Part shown: positions 42,757 to 52,113 of the stretch, piece by piece | How positions within the stretch are numbered: the first letter of the stretch is position 1 | How the letters are laid out: every line of letters begins with the position of its first letter | From: Saccharospirillum sp040881935 | GTDB taxonomy: Bacteria > Pseudomonadota > Gammaproteobacteria > Pseudomonadales > Natronospirillaceae | Assembly: GCF_040881935.1 (NCBI RefSeq) | Contig: NZ_JBBECH010000046.1 | Coordinates: 1 to 64,000 of the forward strand | Direction of reading: 5' to 3' | Length of the DNA stretch: 64,000 nt | The notes under the pieces: model-generated | What the model saw: only the letters and a program-made list of their open reading frames with translations | Told to the model about the DNA's origin: nothing | The model's database searches: none | Translations under genes and position numbers: made by a program

Positions 42757-43932
42757 TCAGAGCCTTGGTTGCGCAGGGCTGATCAGTCGGACTACTTTGC
42801 TGCGTGATATCCAGCCAACAAACTCACCTTTGGTCGTGGTGACTGCAATGGGCGCTGTGTCGCGAATCATTTGTGGCATCAGACTTTCCAGATCGGCCGA
42901 TTCCAGCACGCTGGTCACCGGGGACACCCGTTCACCGATGGTTTCTTCGGTTGCCGATTGCAGGCCATTCAGTGTGACAATGCCTTGCAGAAATTTACCG
43001 TCCAACACCGTGGCATAATCATGACCGTGGTGCATCATCCATTCCCGTGCTTTGGCGACGGTCGTACCGATGGTCAGTGACACCACTGGTTTGGCCAACA
43101 CCTGATGCGCATTGAGAACCTTGCCCCGGTTTACGTCTTTGACAAAGTCGGCGACATACTCATCCTGGGGTGTTAACAGAATATCCTGTGGGTTTCCCTG
43201 TTGGATCAGCGCGCCATCTTTAAGAATGGCGATACGATTGCCCAGGCGCAACGCTTCGTCGAGATCGTGGGTGATAAATACGATGGTTTTGTGTAGCTGC
43301 TGCTGCAGTTTCATCAGCAGATCCTGCATTTCTTTACGAATCAGCGGGTCGAGTGCAGAAAATGCTTCGTCCATCAACAGGATATCCGGGTTGGTTGCCA
43401 GTGCCCGTGCCAGGCCGACGCGTTGTTGCATACCGCCCGACAATTCATGGGGGTGCTTGTCACCAAAACCCTGCAAGCCAACTTGCTCCAACCAGTCGGT
43501 GGCAATAATTCGGGCATTCTTTTTGTCGATGCCTTGCACCGTTAAACCATAAGCCACATTGTCGAGTACGGTTTTGTGCGGGAACAGGGCAAAGCGTTGA
43601 AACACCATCGACATCTTGTGCCGGCGTAACTGAATCAGTTCATCCTGTCGCAGATTCAGTACGTTCTCACCGTCGATGCGAATGCTGCCCGCGGTCGGGT
43701 CAATCAGGCGATTGATGTGCCGGATCAGCGTCGACTTGCCGGAGCCCGACAACCCCATGATGACAAAGAGTTCGCCTTCTTCAATAGATAAGTTGACGTC
43801 CTGCAACCCCAGGGTGTGGCCGTTGTCGGCCAGCAAGTCTTCTTTTGCCAACCCCTTTCTGACGGCCTCAAGATGACGCTTCGGGTGTGGACCAAAAATC
43901 TTGTAGATACCCGAAATTTCGATCTTGGCCAT
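42757..43932 (-). CDS. proV: Glycine betaine/proline ABC transporter ATPase ProV
   Basis: A 391-residue ATPase. It has Walker A GLSGSGKST, signature LSGGMQQRVGLARAL and Walker B ILLMDEAFSALD. A C-terminal pair of CBS-like segments (about residues 275-385) would sense ionic strength as in OpuA/ProV. It energises osmoprotectant uptake. It is the last gene of proX-proW-proV; its start shares a base with the proW stop. Confidence 0.92.
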   Translation of the reverse strand: MAKIEISGIYKIFGPHPKRHLEAVRKGLAKEDLLADNGHTLGLQDVNLSIEEGELFVIMGLSGSGKSTLIRHINRLIDPTAGSIRIDGENVLNLRQDELIQLRRHKMSMVFQRFALFPHKTVLDNVAYGLTVQGIDKKNARIIATDWLEQVGLQGFGDKHPHELSGGMQQRVGLARALATNPDILLMDEAFSALDPLIRKEMQDLLMKLQQQLHKTIVFITHDLDEALRLGNRIAILKDGALIQQGNPQDILLTPQDEYVADFVKDVNRGKVLNAHQVLAKPVVSLTIGTTVAKAREWMMHHGHDYATVLDGKFLQGIVTLNGLQSATEETIGERVSPVTSVLESADLESLMPQMIRDTAPIAVTTTKGEFVGWISRSKVVRLISPAQPRL

Positions 43933-44798
43933 TATTGGTCTCCCTGCTTAGGATATTGCAGACGTTTGCCATACGCCTGGGTAACGCGATCAAACAGAAT
44001 GGCCAGGGCGACAATGGCGAGACCCGCCAGCAACCCGCGACCGACTTCCAGCCGGTTGATGCCAGCCAGAACTTCCTGGCCAAGGCCGCGTGCACCAATC
44101 ATCGATGCCACGACCACCATCGACAATGCCATCATGGTGGTCTGGTTGATACCGGCCATGATATTGGGTAGTGCCAGCGGTAATTGAATACCCAGCAGTT
44201 TCTGGCGTCGGGTCGCACCGAAGGCCGTTGCCGCCTCCATGACGGAATGATCAACCAGGCGGATACCCAGATCGGTTAGACGAATAAGTGGTGGCACCGC
44301 ATAAACGATGGTGGCGATCAGCGCGGGAACTTTTCCGAGGCCAAACAGCATCACCACTGGAATGAGGTAAACAAAGCTGGGCATGGTCTGCATAACATCC
44401 AGAATGGGCAGTGCTACTTTGCGGAACCGCTCCGACAGTGACATCAGCACGCCTACTGGCAGCCCCACGATCAGACACATGATCAGGGCAACGATCATCA
44501 GTGCCAGGGTTTGCATGCCGCGATCCCACTGTCCAATAACACCGATAAACAGCATCAGCAAAACGACGCCGATAGCCAGCGTCCAGCGACGGCTGCCATA
44601 CCAGGCGATTACCGCCAGGACGGCGATCACCAGATACCAGGGTGAATTCCTTAGTAATTGTTCCACAAAAACCAGGAAGTCCAACAGTGGCTGGCTCAGT
44701 CGTTCCAGTGCATCGGCGTAATTGATCACCAGTTGATTAACAAAACCGTCGATGCCCTGGCGCAGGGCACGTGCATCAAGTATCTCGGGAAAGGCCAC
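43932..44798 (-). CDS. proW: Glycine betaine/proline ABC transporter permease ProW
   Basis: A 288-residue inner-membrane permease. An N-terminal polar region is followed by about six membrane segments and the binding-protein-dependent permease loop (EAATAFGATRRQKLLGIQLPLALPNIMAG). QTTMMALSMVVVASMIGARGLG matches ProW. It lies between proX and proV; a hairpin separates it from proX. Confidence 0.92.
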   Translation of the reverse strand: MAFPEILDARALRQGIDGFVNQLVINYADALERLSQPLLDFLVFVEQLLRNSPWYLVIAVLAVIAWYGSRRWTLAIGVVLLMLFIGVIGQWDRGMQTLALMIVALIMCLIVGLPVGVLMSLSERFRKVALPILDVMQTMPSFVYLIPVVMLFGLGKVPALIATIVYAVPPLIRLTDLGIRLVDHSVMEAATAFGATRRQKLLGIQLPLALPNIMAGINQTTMMALSMVVVASMIGARGLGQEVLAGINRLEVGRGLLAGLAIVALAILFDRVTQAYGKRLQYPKQGDQ

Positions 44799-44831
44799 GA
44801 AAGCGTCCTTTGATTACAGCGGGAAGGGATA

Positions 44832-44860
44832 TGAGCGGCCGGTGTTCTAAAAGCCGCTCA
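44832..44860 (-). terminator. Hairpin between proX and proW
   Basis: TGAGCGGC/GCCGCTCA, an 8-bp stem with a 13-nt loop just after the proX stop. It would protect or partly terminate the proX transcript, giving more binding protein than membrane subunits. There is no clear T-run. Confidence 0.5.
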
Positions 44861-44871
44861 GTGGTGTGCGA

Positions 44872-45849
44872 TTAACGGGCTGCTTTTACTTTATCAGCAA
44901 CGTCCGCCGGTACCCATTGGGTCCATAGCGATTCGTAATTGGCCAGAAAATACTCAGCGACCTGATCGGGCTCGGCATCCTGTTCATCAGCCCAGGCCAG
45001 CAGATTGTTAACCTCATTGGTCGGGATGTTGATTTCTGAGAAAAAGGCGGCGATTTCGGGTGCATCGTTCTGCAACGCAGTGGGTATGGTTTTTTGAATA
45101 CTGGCCTTGGGAAAGGCACCGGCGACCGGTGATTCGCACTCAGGATCCATGTTGCAACGGTGGCCTTCCGGGTTGTAGGCGGGCATTTCAAGCTCGACCA
45201 TGTCGTATTTCCCCAGCACCGCGGTGGGTGACCAGTAATAGGTCACAAAGGGCTGCTGCCGCGCATAGGATGAGGCGATGGCAGCGTCCAGAGCCGCTCC
45301 GCTGCCCGGTGAGAACATAATGTAGTCGTCCGCCAGGCCGAACGCTTGCAGCAGGTTATTGTTGATGGCGCCACAAACCCAGCCCTCGGGGCAATTGTAG
45401 ATTCGGCCCATGCCCGGTTCTTCACGATCTTCGAATAGCTCTTTGTAGTCCGGCAGATCATAAACCGATGTCAGGCCCGGGTTGGCGTCTGCGACGTAGC
45501 GGGGAATCCACCAGCTTTCGACGCCGCCGGAATAAACATCGCCCAGAGACACAACCTTGCCAGCTTCGCTGGCGTCAACCCAGTCCTGGGGGGCTGAGTC
45601 GATCCATAGCTCGTTGTACAGGTCGACATCTCCTCGCACCACAGCGGCGATCATCGGCACGGTGTCACCGGATTCAACGACAACCTCGCAGCCGTAACCG
45701 TCTTCCAGAATGGCTTTTTCAATCTCGACCATCATCAGATTCGACATCCAGCTCATGCCTGCGAGCCGCACATTTCGATCCAGTTCACAGGCCTGGGCCG
45801 TTCCAATCAGGCTCACAATCGCAAGCCCCAACCAAGTGAGGTATTTCAT
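44872..45849 (-). CDS. proX: Glycine betaine/proline-binding protein ProX
   Basis: A 325-residue periplasmic OpuAC-type binding protein. The signal peptide (WLGLAIVSLIGTAQA, cleavage before CELD) is followed by Trp-rich ligand-site segments (LAGMSWMSNLMM, VDLYNELWIDS, VESWWIPRY and FVTYYWSPTAVL). It delivers betaine-like solutes to ProWV. It heads the operon, unlike E. coli where proV is first. Upstream lies 420 bp with repeat copy 4. Confidence 0.9.
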   Translation of the reverse strand: MKYLTWLGLAIVSLIGTAQACELDRNVRLAGMSWMSNLMMVEIEKAILEDGYGCEVVVESGDTVPMIAAVVRGDVDLYNELWIDSAPQDWVDASEAGKVVSLGDVYSGGVESWWIPRYVADANPGLTSVYDLPDYKELFEDREEPGMGRIYNCPEGWVCGAINNNLLQAFGLADDYIMFSPGSGAALDAAIASSYARQQPFVTYYWSPTAVLGKYDMVELEMPAYNPEGHRCNMDPECESPVAGAFPKASIQKTIPTALQNDAPEIAAFFSEINIPTNEVNNLLAWADEQDAEPDQVAEYFLANYESLWTQWVPADVADKVKAAR

Positions 45850-46029
45850 GGATGTTTCCTTATTCTAGGTTATTAGGTAAATGCCGTGTCGTCAGGAAGC
45901 CAGTCAACATCAGGAGCGCACAGTATTGACCAGCCAACTCTGTTTTTCCAACCCCTGAGGCCGACATCAGTGACCGGGAGTAACAGATTACGCGGATTCA
46001 TGGCGTTCGGACGCGCGCGATTTAAAGAA

Positions 46030-46212
46030 CTCAAGTGTCGGAGTTCGCTGAGGAGACAAGCGGCGGCTATCGGGTGTGCTCCTGTGGGGAAGTCCGCAGC
46101 AGGGATGCTGCGGTCTAGGCTCCATGGAAGGATCTACGCCGACCCCACAGGAGCACACCCGGTAGCTGGCGCGGACCAATGCAGCCAGCCGATCCGAACT
46201 CCGAAGCTTGAG
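46030..46212 (+). repeat. Intergenic palindromic element, copy 4 (reference copy)
   Basis: The best complete copy. Terminal arms 46030-46047 and 46195-46212 pair at 16 of 18 positions plus one G.U. Inner arms 46071-46089 and 46143-46161 are perfectly complementary over 19 bp. The enclosed core holds hairpin 1 (CCGCAGCA, GGGA loop, TGCTGCGG; 46094-46113), a TCTAGGC linker, hairpin 2 (TCC, ATGGAA loop, GGA) and ACGCCGAC closing on CCCC. The design is one long stem with a two-hairpin head. It lies between proX and the enoyl-CoA hydratase-type gene. The flank 45850-46029 holds nothing else I recognise. Confidence 0.9.
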
Positions 46213-46271
46213 AAGCACGTCGTACCAATGCACGATGGCGGGTCAACAGCGTCAATTGCTAAGGTAACCCG

Positions 46272-47360
46272 ATGAACGAGACCCCCATTCCACCCCTGCA
46301 AATAGAACAACAGGGCGCTCTGAGAGTGATCAGCCTGCATCGGCCCAGAGCACTGAATGCGCTGGACCTGAATCTGATAGAGGCACTGGATAAGGCCCTG
46401 TCTGATGCCTTCGCCGACGATGCGGTGGCCAGTATCTGGCTGCAAAGTACTGAATCCAGGGCTTTTTGTGCTGGCGGGGATGTTAAAGCCCTGTACCAGG
46501 CTGCGGTGAATCAGCGGGCCGATGTCCAGCGTGCCGAGGCAACCCGGTATTTTTCGGCAGAATATCAGTTAGATGCAAAGATCGAACACAGCCCCAAGCC
46601 GATCGTGATGTGGGGGCGTGGTCTTATCATGGGTGGCGGCTGGGGCTTGTTTGCCGGTGGCAATCTCAGGCTGGTCGATGCCAGCGCCCGTTTAGCGATG
46701 CCCGAATTGCAGATTGGTCTGTTTCCCGATGTCGGCGCCGCCCATTTCCTGCAACAGCCAGACTGGCGAGCTGGGACGGTGATTGGTTGTTCGGGTATCC
46801 ATTTAACCGCCGATGACGCCGTAGCGCTGGGTTATGCGGATGCTTGTCTGGATGAGGCTGCGGCCGGGGTACTGAGAGACTGGCTGGCGGCGGGCGGCGA
46901 ACCCGATGACTGGACCGTCCCAGCACCCGCCGATGCGGTGACCCGGCGTCGCGACGATTGGCGGACGGCACTGAATGCCTTGCCCGAGCCCAGTGTGAGC
47001 GACTGGATGCAGCATATAGCACAGGCTGAGTTCGACCCGTTTAAACAGGCTGCTTCCCAGTGGCAAACCGGCTCGTCACTGAGCGTCGCCCTGACCTGGC
47101 ATCATTTCAGGCGGTTGCGCGGTGCCAGCCGGGTAGAGGTACTGAATCAGGACTTGATGGTAGGTGCCCATGCGGTTGCCGAGCGAGAATTTCTGGAAGG
47201 CGTACGCGCCTTGCTGGTCGACAAAGACAAATCGCCAGCCTGGTTGTACCCCAGTGTGATCTCGGTGCCGATGAATCTGATCGATCGCTTTTACCGGCCG
47301 ATGCCGGGGGCGCCGCTGATTACGGCCGACCCAGGTCAGGCATCAGCGGATACCCAATAA
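46272..47360 (+). CDS. Enoyl-CoA hydratase/3-hydroxyisobutyryl-CoA hydrolase family enzyme
   Basis: A 362-residue crotonase-fold protein of the ECH_2 group. FCAGGDVKALYQ forms the first oxyanion strand. GRGLIMGGGWGLFAGGNLRL and MPELQIGLFPDVGAAHFL carry the glycine and the Glu/Asp typical of 3-hydroxyisobutyryl-CoA hydrolases in valine breakdown. A hydratase role cannot be excluded. It is followed on the same strand by an SDR (32 bp) and a thiolase, likely one operon for acyl-CoA metabolism. Confidence 0.83.
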   Translation: MNETPIPPLQIEQQGALRVISLHRPRALNALDLNLIEALDKALSDAFADDAVASIWLQSTESRAFCAGGDVKALYQAAVNQRADVQRAEATRYFSAEYQLDAKIEHSPKPIVMWGRGLIMGGGWGLFAGGNLRLVDASARLAMPELQIGLFPDVGAAHFLQQPDWRAGTVIGCSGIHLTADDAVALGYADACLDEAAAGVLRDWLAAGGEPDDWTVPAPADAVTRRRDDWRTALNALPEPSVSDWMQHIAQAEFDPFKQAASQWQTGSSLSVALTWHHFRRLRGASRVEVLNQDLMVGAHAVAEREFLEGVRALLVDKDKSPAWLYPSVISVPMNLIDRFYRPMPGAPLITADPGQASADTQ

Positions 47361-47392
47361 ACACGACGTTTAATGACTGACAGGAATTTACC

Positions 47393-48163
47393 ATGACGAC
47401 ACTTCAAACTCTGGCGGGCAAACACCTGGCTATCACTGGCGGTGGCCGCGGCCTTGGCTTGCAAATGGCCACCTCGCTGGCACAAGCAGGCGCCCGGGTG
47501 GCGCTGATCGACATTGATCAGGCGTTGGTTGAGCAAGCAGCGGCAGATCTGAAAGCGCAGGGCTATAGCGCGCGCGGCTACACCTGCAATGTCGCGGATG
47601 AAGCCTCGGTGCAAGCTCTGTTCTCACAGCTGAAACAGGACGAACCGCAGCTGGATGGTCTGGTAAACAATGCCGGAATATTGCGTGACGGCTTGCTGGT
47701 CAAGGTAAAGGATGGAGAAGTGCAGACGCTGAGCCTGGCTCAGTGGCAGGCGGTGATAGACGTCAACCTGACAGGTGTCTTTTTATGTGGACGGGAGGCG
47801 GCCGCCTGGATGGTGGCTGAGCAAACGGAAGGGGTCATCATTAACATCAGCTCAATCTCGCAGGCCGGTAACACGGGGCAAACCAATTACAGTGCGGCCA
47901 AGGCCGGTGTCTCGGCGATGACCGTCACCTGGGCCAAGGAGCTGGCGCGTTATGGGATTCGGGTTGCGGGCATTGCACCAGGCTTCATCGAGACCGAAAT
48001 GACCGGCAGCATGAAGCCGGAGGCGCTGGAGCGTGTCAAGCAGTCTGTACCCCTGAACCGGGTAGGGCAGCCGGACAATATCGCTCAGGCAGTCACATTT
48101 ATTCTGACGAACGATTACTATTCGGGTCGAATTCTGGAAGTGGACGGGGGGCTGCGCATTTGA
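47393..48163 (+). CDS. SDR-family oxidoreductase (FabG/3-hydroxyacyl-CoA dehydrogenase-like)
   Basis: A 256-residue short-chain dehydrogenase. The coenzyme motif is GGGRGLGLQMA; DIDQ at the end of beta 2 suggests NAD(H) preference. NNAG, the catalytic Ser in NISSISQAG, and YSAAKAG complete the site. It ends with RILEVDGGLRI, typical of 3-oxoacyl reductases. Flanked by a hydratase/hydrolase and a thiolase, it probably interconverts 3-hydroxy- and 3-oxoacyl-CoA. Confidence 0.85.
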   Translation: MTTLQTLAGKHLAITGGGRGLGLQMATSLAQAGARVALIDIDQALVEQAAADLKAQGYSARGYTCNVADEASVQALFSQLKQDEPQLDGLVNNAGILRDGLLVKVKDGEVQTLSLAQWQAVIDVNLTGVFLCGREAAAWMVAEQTEGVIINISSISQAGNTGQTNYSAAKAGVSAMTVTWAKELARYGIRVAGIAPGFIETEMTGSMKPEALERVKQSVPLNRVGQPDNIAQAVTFILTNDYYSGRILEVDGGLRI

Positions 48164-48218
48164 TTAATCCCTTGTTCTTACCCGGTACCGAACGTCGCGC
48201 CACAAGAGGATTTCCGCT

Positions 48219-49397
48219 ATGACCACAGAAATTGTAATCGTCGCCGCCAAACGCACCCCAATGGGCGGCTTCCAGGGCGCACTGAGTGGCCTGTCAGCCA
48301 CCAAGTTGGGTGCTGCTGTCATCGCCGCCAACCTGAGCGACACCGGTGTTACGCCAGATCAGGTCCAGGAATTGCTGATGGGTTGTGTGTTGCCCGCCGG
48401 CCTCGGCCAGGCACCAGCGCGCCAGGCTGCCCTCGGTGGCGGCTTGCCGGAGTCGGTACCGGCGACCACCGTCAACAAGGTCTGTGGTTCGGGTATGAAA
48501 ACCGTGATGATGGCCGCCGACCAGATTCGCACCGGCCAGATCGAGATCGCCATCGCCGGCGGCATGGAATCGATGACCAATGCGCCTTATTTGATGGACA
48601 AGGCGCGTTCTGGCTATCGCATGGGCCACCAAAAAGTATACGACCATATGTTTCTGGATGGACTGGAAGACGCCTACGACGGTAACGCCATGGGCGTGCA
48701 TGCCCAAACCACGGCGAACGAATTCAAGATCAGTCGTGAAGCGATGGACGAGTTTGCCCTGCGCAGCTTAAGCCGGGCCCGGACGGCGATAGAACAGGGC
48801 TACTTTAAAGCCGAAGTCGTGCCGGTAACCGTCAGCTCACGTAAGGGCGACACCCTGGTGGAGCACGATGAACAACCCGGCCAGGCCCGCCCGGATAAAA
48901 TTCCGCAATTGCGCCCGGCCTTTGCCAAAGACGGCACCATTACCGCTGCCAATTCAAGCTCGATCAGCGATGGCGCCGCTGCACTGACGCTGATGAGCCG
49001 CAGCAAGGCCGAGCAGTTGGGTCTGAAACCGCTGGCCGTAATTCGAAGCTACGCCAGCCACGCCCAGGCACCCAGCACCTTCACCTGCGCCCCGATAGGT
49101 GCAATGAACAAGGCGTTGGAACAGGCTGGCTGGAAAGCAGAAGACATAGAAGTAGCCGAAATCAACGAAGCCTTTGCCATGGTTACCATGCTGGGCATGC
49201 AGGAGGTTGGCCTGAGCCCGGAGATCACCAACGTCACCGGCGGTGCCTGTGCGTTGGGCCATCCACTGGGTTGCTCTGGCGCCCGGATTTTGGTGACGTT
49301 GCTGCACAACATGATCCGGCTGGATCGGAAGAAGGGTATGGCCGCGCTGTGCATCGGTGGCGGGGAAGGCACAGCCATGTGCCTTGAGCGGCCTTAA
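48219..49397 (+). CDS. Acetyl-CoA C-acetyltransferase (thiolase)
   Basis: A 392-residue biosynthetic-type thiolase, the size of AtoB/PhaA. The nucleophile is in NKVCGSGMKTVMMAADQI (Cys near residue 90). NEAFA and GGACALGHPLGCSGARI hold the His and second Cys. It condenses or splits acetoacetyl-CoA-type substrates. It is the third gene of the acyl-CoA cluster, 55 bp after the SDR gene with AAGAGGA before the ATG. Confidence 0.92.
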   Translation: MTTEIVIVAAKRTPMGGFQGALSGLSATKLGAAVIAANLSDTGVTPDQVQELLMGCVLPAGLGQAPARQAALGGGLPESVPATTVNKVCGSGMKTVMMAADQIRTGQIEIAIAGGMESMTNAPYLMDKARSGYRMGHQKVYDHMFLDGLEDAYDGNAMGVHAQTTANEFKISREAMDEFALRSLSRARTAIEQGYFKAEVVPVTVSSRKGDTLVEHDEQPGQARPDKIPQLRPAFAKDGTITAANSSSISDGAAALTLMSRSKAEQLGLKPLAVIRSYASHAQAPSTFTCAPIGAMNKALEQAGWKAEDIEVAEINEAFAMVTMLGMQEVGLSPEITNVTGGACALGHPLGCSGARILVTLLHNMIRLDRKKGMAALCIGGGEGTAMCLERP

Positions 49398-49423
49398 TCA
49401 GGCGTTATTGACCGGGTGCGGTA

Positions 49424-50314
49424 TTATCCCCGGTCATTTCCCTTCTGGCACAGTTCGACCCAGGCCTGAATGCCCGGGCTTCGGTACTTCTGACGGTGCA
49501 ATACCAGATAGAAGTCCCGGCTGAAATCCCGATGGGGTATCGACAGCGGTACCAGAGTGCCGCGTTTGAACGCCTCCTGCAGCGAGACGTACGACAGGCA
49601 ACTGACACCCAACCCTGCTTCAACCGCACGCTTGATCGCTTCGGTGTGTTCCAGTTCCAGTTCAATGGCCAGATCCGACCAGAGCCCATGCATGCCGCGT
49701 TCGAAAGTCTGGCGAGTACCGGAACCGGTTTCCCGCACGATCCAGTGTGCGTCTAGCAGGTGTTGGTCGTTCAGGGCTTGAACACGGGCGAGCGGGTGAT
49801 CTGGCGCGCAAAACGCGATCAGGGTATCGCTGCGCCAGCGCTGGATATCCAAATCGGGGTGGTTGATTTCGCCCTCGATCATGCCCAGATCAAGCTCAAA
49901 GTTCAGTACCTGGTCGACAATGGCCTGCGTATTGGCGACCTTGAGTTGTACCCGCGCTGAAGATTGGCGGGCCTTGAATTGCGCCATCAACCCCACAGCC
50001 AGGTAATTGCCAATGGTCAGCGTCGCCCCGACCTTTAGCAAGCCGAGATCCTGATGATGTGCCAGTGCCTGGTCCATCTCCAGCGCCTGGGCGAGTAAGG
50101 CTTCGGCCTGAGGCCAAAGCTGTCGGCCCAGTTCATTCAGCTTTAAACGTTTGCCAGCCCGTTCAAACAACCGGACAGAATACAGCGACTCCAGTTCTTT
50201 TAATGAACCCGAAGCCGCGGATTGAGACATGTTCAGGCTGGTCGCGGCCTTGCTGATATTTTCATGATGGGCAGTGGCCAAAAATACCTGTAGCTGGCGT
50301 AGGGTAAATTTCAT
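49424..50314 (-). CDS. LysR-family regulator, FinR-like
   Basis: A 296-residue LysR protein: N-terminal winged helix (LRQLQVFLATAHHENISKAATSLNMSQSAAS) and a periplasmic-binding-like effector domain. It is divergent from a ferredoxin-NADP reductase gene. In Pseudomonas the LysR protein FinR sits opposite and controls fpr under oxidative stress, so the same role is likely. The name is by synteny, not by a decisive residue. Confidence 0.83.
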   Translation of the reverse strand: MKFTLRQLQVFLATAHHENISKAATSLNMSQSAASGSLKELESLYSVRLFERAGKRLKLNELGRQLWPQAEALLAQALEMDQALAHHQDLGLLKVGATLTIGNYLAVGLMAQFKARQSSARVQLKVANTQAIVDQVLNFELDLGMIEGEINHPDLDIQRWRSDTLIAFCAPDHPLARVQALNDQHLLDAHWIVRETGSGTRQTFERGMHGLWSDLAIELELEHTEAIKRAVEAGLGVSCLSYVSLQEAFKRGTLVPLSIPHRDFSRDFYLVLHRQKYRSPGIQAWVELCQKGNDRG

Positions 50315-50352
50315 ATTGGTTAAACCGATTAAGCTTATTGGTAATAGGCATT

Positions 50353-50380
50353 TTGCCGATAAGTAGGAGCCCGGTATAGT
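50353..50380 (+). promoter_or_regulatory. Promoter of fpr
   Basis: -35 TTGCCG (50353-50358), 16-bp spacer, -10 TATAGT (50375-50380), ending 39 bp before the fpr ATG. Upstream, ATTGGT and ATTGGTAAT repeats may be LysR contact sites. Confidence 0.6.
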
Positions 50381-50419
50381 AACCTTATATAACTTATTAT
50401 TCTTTTTTAAGAGGTTGAT

Positions 50420-51196
50420 ATGTCAAATTTGAATATAGAGACGGTTACCAGCGTTCAGCACTGGAACGACACTCTGTTCAGCTTTAAGACCAGCCGCGAC
50501 CCGGGCTTCCGCTTCAAAAATGGGTATTTCACCATGATCGGCCTGGAACAGGATACCGGCCGCCCACTGCTGCGTGCCTATTCAATTGCCAGCGCCAACT
50601 ATGAAGAAGAACTCGAGTTTTTCAGCATCAAGGTGCCCGACGGCCCGCTGACCTCCCAACTGCAGAACATTAAACCCGGCGACCAGATCTATGTAGGCCG
50701 CAAGCCGACCGGAACCCTGGTAACAGACCATTTGCTGCCAGGAAAGAACCTCTGGTTGCTGTCGACCGGAACCGGCCTGGCCCCGTTCCTGAGCATCATC
50801 AAAGACCCGGAAATATACGAGCAGTTTGACCGGGTCATTCTGACACACGGTGTGCGCCACGTGTCAGAGTTGGCCTATCGCGACATGATCGAACAGGAAC
50901 TGCACGAGCATGAATTCTTCGGCGAAGTGATTCAGGAAAAGTTGCTCTATTACCCAACGGTAACGCGTGAACCTTTCCGCAACCAGGGCCGCCTGACCGA
51001 CCTGATGCAAAGTGGCAAGCTGTTTTCCGACTTGGGCCTGCCAGCACCCAACAAAGAAGACGATCGGTTCATGCTCTGCGGCAGCCCGGCCATGTTGAAA
51101 GACACCACCGCCATTCTGGACGAGATGGGCTTCTTTGAGACCCGTGCCGGACACATTGGCGAGTATGTTATTGAGCGGGCTTTTGTAGAGAAGTAA
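50420..51196 (+). CDS. fpr: Ferredoxin-NADP(+) reductase
   Basis: A 258-residue FAD enzyme moving electrons between NADPH and ferredoxin or flavodoxin. The FAD motif RAYSIASA (about residue 53), the pyrophosphate loop and NADP site GTGLAPFLSI, LTHGVRHVSELAYR and the C-terminal Y/VIERAFVEK match the subclass I/II bacterial Fpr. AAGAGG precedes the ATG. It supplies reducing power for iron-sulfur repair and radical enzymes; control by the divergent LysR is inferred. Confidence 0.93.
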   Translation: MSNLNIETVTSVQHWNDTLFSFKTSRDPGFRFKNGYFTMIGLEQDTGRPLLRAYSIASANYEEELEFFSIKVPDGPLTSQLQNIKPGDQIYVGRKPTGTLVTDHLLPGKNLWLLSTGTGLAPFLSIIKDPEIYEQFDRVILTHGVRHVSELAYRDMIEQELHEHEFFGEVIQEKLLYYPTVTREPFRNQGRLTDLMQSGKLFSDLGLPAPNKEDDRFMLCGSPAMLKDTTAILDEMGFFETRAGHIGEYVIERAFVEK

Positions 51197-51234
51197 TTTA
51201 TTACCTTCAGGTGTTAGTAATAACCACATGCTGA

Positions 51235-51376
51235 GTGCTGGGTGTTGGGAACCCTATCCGGGGGAGTCCGCAGTATGGATCGGTCCGACGTCTCGGCTGC
51301 GGTCCAGGCCACATGGATGGGTAGAGTAGGCGCATCCCGCCCGACTCAGAAAGGGTTGTTACCCAACATCCGGCAC
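51235..51376 (+). repeat. Intergenic palindromic element, copy 5 (diverged)
   Basis: A degenerate member, core in plus orientation. Outer arms 51235-51249 and 51362-51376 pair over 15 positions, two of them G.U on the plus strand. Core hairpin 1 keeps CCGCAG/CTGCGG (51268-51273, 51297-51302) with an enlarged 23-nt loop. CACATGGATGGG marks hairpin 2. The usual ACGCCGACCCC has decayed. It occupies the gap between fpr and the TetR gene; the remaining 51377-51510 holds nothing I recognise. Confidence 0.7.
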
Positions 51377-51510
51377 GGCTTCCTGACAACACTTTTTTAA
51401 AGTGACCTCCGTACTTGGCTCTCCTCCCAAAGTAGGAAGCCAGTCGCTTGCCCGATGTTTGAACAGCGCGTACATTGAACCTGAATCAAGTCTCAGGTTT
51501 GAAGTACGCC

Positions 51511-52113
51511 ATGACACAGCCCGATTTGACCCCCAAAACAGCCCGCGGCGCGCGGACCCAGGAACGCATTCTCAGAGCGGCCGAGGCCGAATTCGGTGAA
51601 CGTGGTTACCACGACGGGTCGATTGTGGGTATTACCCAGCGTGCGGGCATCGGGCAGGGTACGTTTTATCTGTATTTCAAGAGCAAGGAAGATGTGTTGC
51701 GCTCACTGGTGCTGTACACCAGCAGGCAATTGCGACGCTTTTTGTCTGAACAGGTGATTGATATCGACGACAGGCTTGAAGCCGAGCGAGTCGGTTTTCG
51801 TGCTTTTCTGGACTACATCGCCGAACACCCGAATTTGTACCGCATCGTGCAGGAAAGCCAGTTTGTTGATGCGGCGGTTCACCGCGCCTATTACGATGCC
51901 TTTGCCGAAGGGTATCAGTCGGCTTTGAGCCAGGCCGGGTTCCAGCAAACGATTCGTGACGGAGACTATGAAGTCTGGGCCTGGTCGATTATGGGCATCA
52001 TGCATTTTGTGGGTCAGCGGTATGTTCTGTGGAGCGACGACCGGCCACGGGACGATATTGTCGATGCCGTTATGGATCTGATGATTAACGGCATGAAGGC
52101 GCCCGGCTCATGA
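51511..52113 (+). CDS. TetR-family regulator
   Basis: A 200-residue TetR protein. An N-terminal helix-turn-helix (GITQRAGIGQGTFYLYFKSKEDVL, about residues 42-65) is followed by a helical ligand domain. ATG 51511 is chosen; a TTG at 51475 would add an unconserved stretch. It overlaps the first CoA ligase by 4 bp and precedes the whole transporter cluster, so it probably represses it until an acyl-CoA or carboxylic acid ligand binds. Inference from position. Confidence 0.85.
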   Translation: MTQPDLTPKTARGARTQERILRAAEAEFGERGYHDGSIVGITQRAGIGQGTFYLYFKSKEDVLRSLVLYTSRQLRRFLSEQVIDIDDRLEAERVGFRAFLDYIAEHPNLYRIVQESQFVDAAVHRAYYDAFAEGYQSALSQAGFQQTIRDGDYEVWAWSIMGIMHFVGQRYVLWSDDRPRDDIVDAVMDLMINGMKAPGS

